A stretch of 64,000 nt of DNA, from positions 587,431 through 651,430 of the forward strand of contig BCHH01000015.1 in the NCBI GenBank assembly GCA_001599595.1, in the 5' to 3' direction. The DNA is from Beverwykella pulmonaria (taxonomy: Eukaryota > Ascomycota > Dothideomycetes > Pleosporales > Melanommataceae). The first letter of the stretch is position 1. Each line of letters opens with the position of its first letter. Below the pieces are notes generated by a model, which ran no database searches, was not told the origin of the DNA, and saw only the letters and a list, made by a program, of their open reading frames with translations. Both the position numbers and the translations under genes were made by a program. Shown piece after piece: positions 58,331 through 64,000 of this stretch.

Positions 58331-59554
58331 CTACTGCGCCTTCTTCGCTCTCTCCTTCTTTTCGGCCTCCGCCTTCTTCCTCAGCGGAATTTTATACGTA
58401 GTCTCCCATCCATACAACGCACCAGCCCCAAACACCATAGCAGCACCAATCTTCATCAGCACCGTCATCTGATTCCCAAAGATCCAGATACTGAGCAAGA
58501 AACTGACTAGCTTGCGAATGTTTAGCACAATCGTGACCGTGACGGCCGACGTATTCGCACTCAAGATATTAACACCGGTGATGCATAACAATTGCGTAAT
58601 TGCATTTGCTGTCAAAAAGATAACGTGCTGGGATGTGCTCGCTAGGGCCTTAATAGCCGACGGCGGTAAGTTCGCCGCGATGGACGGCGGGACGGTGAAC
58701 GGCTGTGAGGAGTGCAAACGCAGGAATTGCTTGTAGAGCACGGGAGTGAAGTTTGCGAATAGCGGGAGGGAGAGCAAATGCGAGTAGAAGAGATTTGCTT
58801 TCCAGTGGTTGCCGTGCTCGATGTAGATGTCCTCGACGTAGGCACCCATATATGCGGAGAGCAGTTGGGCGAAAAGCAGGATGAGGAGCCCCGCTTCAAA
58901 GGACGCGCTGGTTAGGTCGATGGCGGATGTATCCATTGATTTACCCTGTGCATCTCAGTGAGTACGAATTCAGTAGGTAGGGAGGGAAATTTAGAGTCGT
59001 ACCTTAGACATGGCGTCCGCCCACGCAGACACCATCACGCCCGCGGTGAGAATAGCGACCGAGAAGATCTGCACGGGCGTGTACTTCTTGCCGCGCATGT
59101 AACCCGCCATCATCGTCGTCACGCTGCCAAAGCTGCGCAGGATGATGTGCACGGGGACAGAGATGTTGAATGCGAAGGCCCAGTTGTTCAGCATATTTAC
59201 CGCGAAGAAGAGCGTTGCGCTGATGCACCATTTGCGGAATGGCACGGGCGAGGGCTTGACGAAGAAGCGGCCTTTGGGGTCGAACTGGTAGTGCAAGGTT
59301 GAGAGACACGTGAAGACGAACTGGAAGAGCGTAATGAGGAGACCACTGTCGGGCTCATGTCTTTTTTGAGTTAGAGGGGGGAATTTGTGTGACATTTGTG
59401 GGATGGGCTCGATCTTACTTTACAATGGCTTCCAGGCAGTATACCTGTATGCAATTAATCATTTATACTATTTCATAGAGCTGGCGCTTACATTGGAACA
59501 ACAGCCCCCGAAAATAAGGGCAAACGCTCCTGCGAGAGGCGCGAGGGCTGCCAT
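58331..59554 (-). CDS. Nucleotide-sugar transporter, Yea4/SLC35B type (UDP-GlcNAc)
   Basis: Four exons, 59492-59554, 59419-59444 (26 nt), 59003-59360 and 58331-58945 (introns 47, 58 and 57 bp), 353 aa. The small exon supplies VYCLEAIVK, joining MAALAPLAGAFALIFGGCCSN to HEPDSGLLITLFQFVFT, exactly the N-terminal block of yeast Yea4 and SLC35B4. Then LRSFGSVTTMMAGYMRGKKYTPVQ, TLFFAVNMLNNWAFAFNI and a C-terminal TVTIVLNIRKLVSFLLSIWIFGN are the UAA-family signature. About 8-10 membrane helices and a lysine-rich tail (KKAEAEKKERAKKAQ), which could act as ER retrieval. It likely brings UDP-GlcNAc into the ER/Golgi. Direct function is inferred from the family. Confidence 0.92.
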
Positions 59555-60409
59555 GGTGATTTAGGATAGTCTTCCAAAGCGTAGAAATGCAAACCAAGGC
59601 ACAGGAAGATATCAATGCAAAGACACGTATTGAGAAACCTTCTACACTGTCCAATCAGTGATTTGTTTGTGGTTTGAAATGAGAGACCCTCGATGACAAG
59701 CAATCAGTTGCAATGAGGCAGTACCAGTAGAGAAGGAGTCTGAAAACTTAGAAAGTCAAAGCGCGGACTCACAAGAAAGGGCTACAAAGTTCATAGCACT
59801 ACAAAAAATCACGGATGTATCATGATGTACAGACTAAGAAGGGTGGAGAGAATGCGGTGGCTGGAGTTGGTTGTGAGAGTGTTGACGTGGAGGTCCGTGA
59901 TGTTGGAAACTTAGGAACGCTAATTTCCACAGGGCTGAAATGCTGTGGCGGAGATTTTGTGACCCCCATGGTTTGGCATTTGACTCGCGTTTTGCTTGAA
60001 TATACATAGGCCTATTGGTTAGCATGTTTGGCTGATTTCGCTTTTAAATATCATCGTCAGGCGCCGCTAGCGATACTCAGACATTAAGTAACTCGCGGAT
60101 GATTCAATTTTTTTTTCATTGCCACTTCCAGATGCACCCTTCATTATCATTATCAAGGTGCGCAATCTACATTGCTCCTGGCTTTCCATCTCGTCTCATT
60201 CATCATGCATTGGCTACGCGATTCGCCCAACAGTCTCTGTGCACGCCCGCCCACCATGGGAGATCCATCTACCATCCTAGCGCCGCCCCACAAGGCCACT
60301 GCCAAAATCAAAGTGCAAGAATGAAAGAGGAAATGTATCACCCAAGGAAACAAGCTACCTCTAGTTGCAAATGCCCTTGATGAGATGTGCTCGCGCCAAT
60401 GAAGTCCCT
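59555..60409. other. Intergenic, no gene seen
   Basis: Promoter of the transporter gene and 3' side of the PP2A B subunit gene. Confidence 0.5.
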
Positions 60410-62257
60410 CTACAATGCCGAGAAGACGAAGAGCTGTTGCATTCATCAGTACGAGGGTATCAAGCAAAACTAATGGAGAACTCACATTGTTGGTAGCAGC
60501 GATTGCAATGCTATCCTCGAACGGGTGCCAGCTCATGTGCAGGATTTTCTTGTTGAAGTCAATCTGATCCGCGTCCGTCTCTTTCCTCATCCGCTGCCCT
60601 TGCCCTCCTGCCCCCGCAGCAGGGCTACCTGCTCTGGAGCCTCCTTTCTTACCGGCGCTGCCAGTGGGACTGGAAGCCGAATTCATGGGCGTCGGTATTC
60701 CAACCTTCTTGGCCTTGAAAGCCGACTTGTCGGCCTGCAGGACCACCTCTGTGTCCTTTTCAGGATCGGACGGGTATATCATGAAATTGTTGTTATAGCT
60801 GCCAGTCATGACGTTCTTGGCATCTCCTGAAAAGACAACCTCAAACTTGTCGAATATACTGTCATTCTCGTAAGTATCACACAGCCGCGGACGTAGATGC
60901 TCGTGAATCGGGATCGTCTTTACGGGCGTCCGCTCCATATTTACGTCCCAAATCTTGACCGTGAGATAGTCACGGGAAAGGATGTATCGTCCGTCGTGCG
61001 AGAAACGAACGTCGGATATAGATGATATAATCTCAGAGAAAAAGGATCGCGAGGACGGGTCTTCTTCTTGCTCGAACTCTATTTGGTCGTGAGTATGGCA
61101 AACGCTTCGGCCAATGATTGGTTCGACTTACGCTTCGCATGCTGGTCGCATAGCGCACTCTCTCGCATATCTGCCAGCTTGATTGTTCCCTTCGAGCTTG
61201 CATACATGAACCAGTTACAACTCATCGGATGGAATTCGGCGGCAGTGATGACTTCCGTCAGCTCCTCCATGTTCGCGGGCTTGATGTCGACAATGTTGAA
61301 GCTCTGGTCCTGAATGTTTAGATTCCACAGGTTGATTCGCAGATCATCACTACTAATGAAGGTCTCGCCATCACTGTTGACAGATATGCTGTTGATGTGG
61401 TATGCGTGTGCATTTGCGTACGTCTTTCGCGGTACGGCGGCGACAACGGTGTCGTGGTGAGTGAGCCGGGGGAGCTTCAAGTCGGAGGCAGTTCGGAAAT
61501 GGGCATTCGGGTTTCTGACGGGGCCGCCCGCCCCTGCGACGCCGCCACCAGGGGTGAGCTCGTGAGAAAGGTTGTTCTCGGCCACAACCTTTAATGACTT
61601 CTCAAATACCTTCCACAGTTTTATTGTCTTGTCGTTGGTTGAGAGGAGATAGTGGGAGGCGTTCTGTCGACGGCACCATTTGATCTTGTTGATCTTCTCT
61701 TCTATTTCAAGCGACTTGAGGTAGTCGAACTCGGGCTCGTGTGACTGGAACTCTGTGTGGAACTTATACTCGCACGTTTTTTTCTGAGACACATGTCAGT
61801 AGGCGAACACCTGCAGAGCGCAGTGTGACGAGACACTGCGGTTGAGAGCCACCTACTGTCTCGTTTCTCTCGAACAGCACCACTCGGCCGCCCTTGTCGC
61901 CGGTGGCAAGGTAATTCCCCGTCTGATCAAACTCGACGGTGGAAATGATATCCGCTTTGTCCAACCGTCAGTCACCATGGTGAAGGATTTGCGGAAATCA
62001 CAAGATATTAAGCAAACAGTTGTCAATTTGCGTACCTTCTGTTATGTCTTCAACGTCTCCTTTGTCGCCGAAGCATCTACTCTAATTAGCGGTAATCAAA
62101 GTAATGGCGGCAGGTGGGTGCAGCAGCCAGGACTATGCAGCAGTAAAGAACGCTATAAACAGGGTGTATCAAGGACGGAATAGCAAAACGAGGCGCAGGA
62201 GGGGACATACTGTGTGAACTTCCACGTTGTGGGGTTGTTACCCTCTGCCTCGACCAT
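60410..62257 (-). CDS. cdc55: Protein phosphatase 2A regulatory subunit B55 (Cdc55/PabA)
   Basis: Six exons: 62211-62257, 62036-62076, 61857-61954, 61132-61783, 60486-61078 and 60410-60433 (introns 134, 81, 73, 53 and 52 bp), 484 aa. The start gives [58 protein letters not shown], the conserved B55 beginning. WD-repeat blades follow ([116 protein letters not shown]). A low-complexity Gly/Ala insert ([21 protein letters not shown]) sits in a late blade. A final 24-nt exon encodes LFVFSAL. It targets PP2A to substrates in mitosis, septation and morphogenesis. The gene is head-to-head with rpl3. Confidence 0.95.

Positions 62258-64000
<1,743 letters not shown>

Noticed and set aside
60153..60485. 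Long 3' extension of the B55 frame through the last intron
   Set aside because: Splicing at 60485/60433 restores the conserved LFVFSAL ending; the read-through tail has no similarity to the family.

Overview
The window looks like a chromosomal segment of a filamentous ascomycete (Pezizomycotina). Supporting signs are short introns (44-158 bp) with fungal branch points (CTAAC/CTGAC) and CAG/TAG acceptors, plus gene families typical of that group: a TAM/LaeA-like methyltransferase, sedolisin, GH114 glycosidase, Clr5-like ankyrin protein, RNase T2, Pmt4 and Pex5. The species cannot be read from the sequence. Gene models were assembled by hand by joining exons at GT-AG (once GC-AG) sites. In every spliced model except the window-truncated RPL3 the exon lengths add up to a whole number of codons.

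Layout. Positions 1-30 kb are accessory in character: gene-sparse, with AT-rich degenerate stretches and an internally deleted Copia-type LTR retrotransposon (1805-4914) with two apparently identical 257-bp LTRs and a perfect TGTAT target duplication. Genes here encode a small cysteine-rich secreted protein (5871-6255), a secreted GH114 glycosidase (7469-8328), a zinc alcohol dehydrogenase (9754-10854), a Clr5-like/ankyrin protein (11550-13675), an unusual E2/F-box/RGG protein (16605-18581), a divergent methyltransferase/FAD-monooxygenase pair (21173-24503) and a secreted sedolisin protease (27354-29183).

Positions 31-42 kb are denser: GST/eEF1B-gamma-like, DUF924, an unrecognised RS-containing protein, an NAPE-PLD-like metallo-hydrolase, secreted RNase T2, the peroxisomal import receptor Pex5 and a mitochondrial-type two-RRM protein. 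Positions 42.4-47.4 kb hold no gene I can defend.

Positions 47.4-64 kb begin with a 68-aa disordered protein and a zinc-finger-like protein. A housekeeping block follows: AMP deaminase, protein O-mannosyltransferase Pmt4, a Yea4/SLC35B-type nucleotide-sugar transporter, the PP2A B55 subunit (Cdc55) and ribosomal protein L3, which runs off the right edge.

No CRISPR, rRNA or tRNA gene was recognised. The most interesting signals are the E2-F-box-RGG fusion, the young but coding-dead retroelement with six CACGTG boxes per LTR, a start codon split by an intron, a GC-AG intron in the RNase T2 gene, and the divergent methyltransferase/monooxygenase pair.
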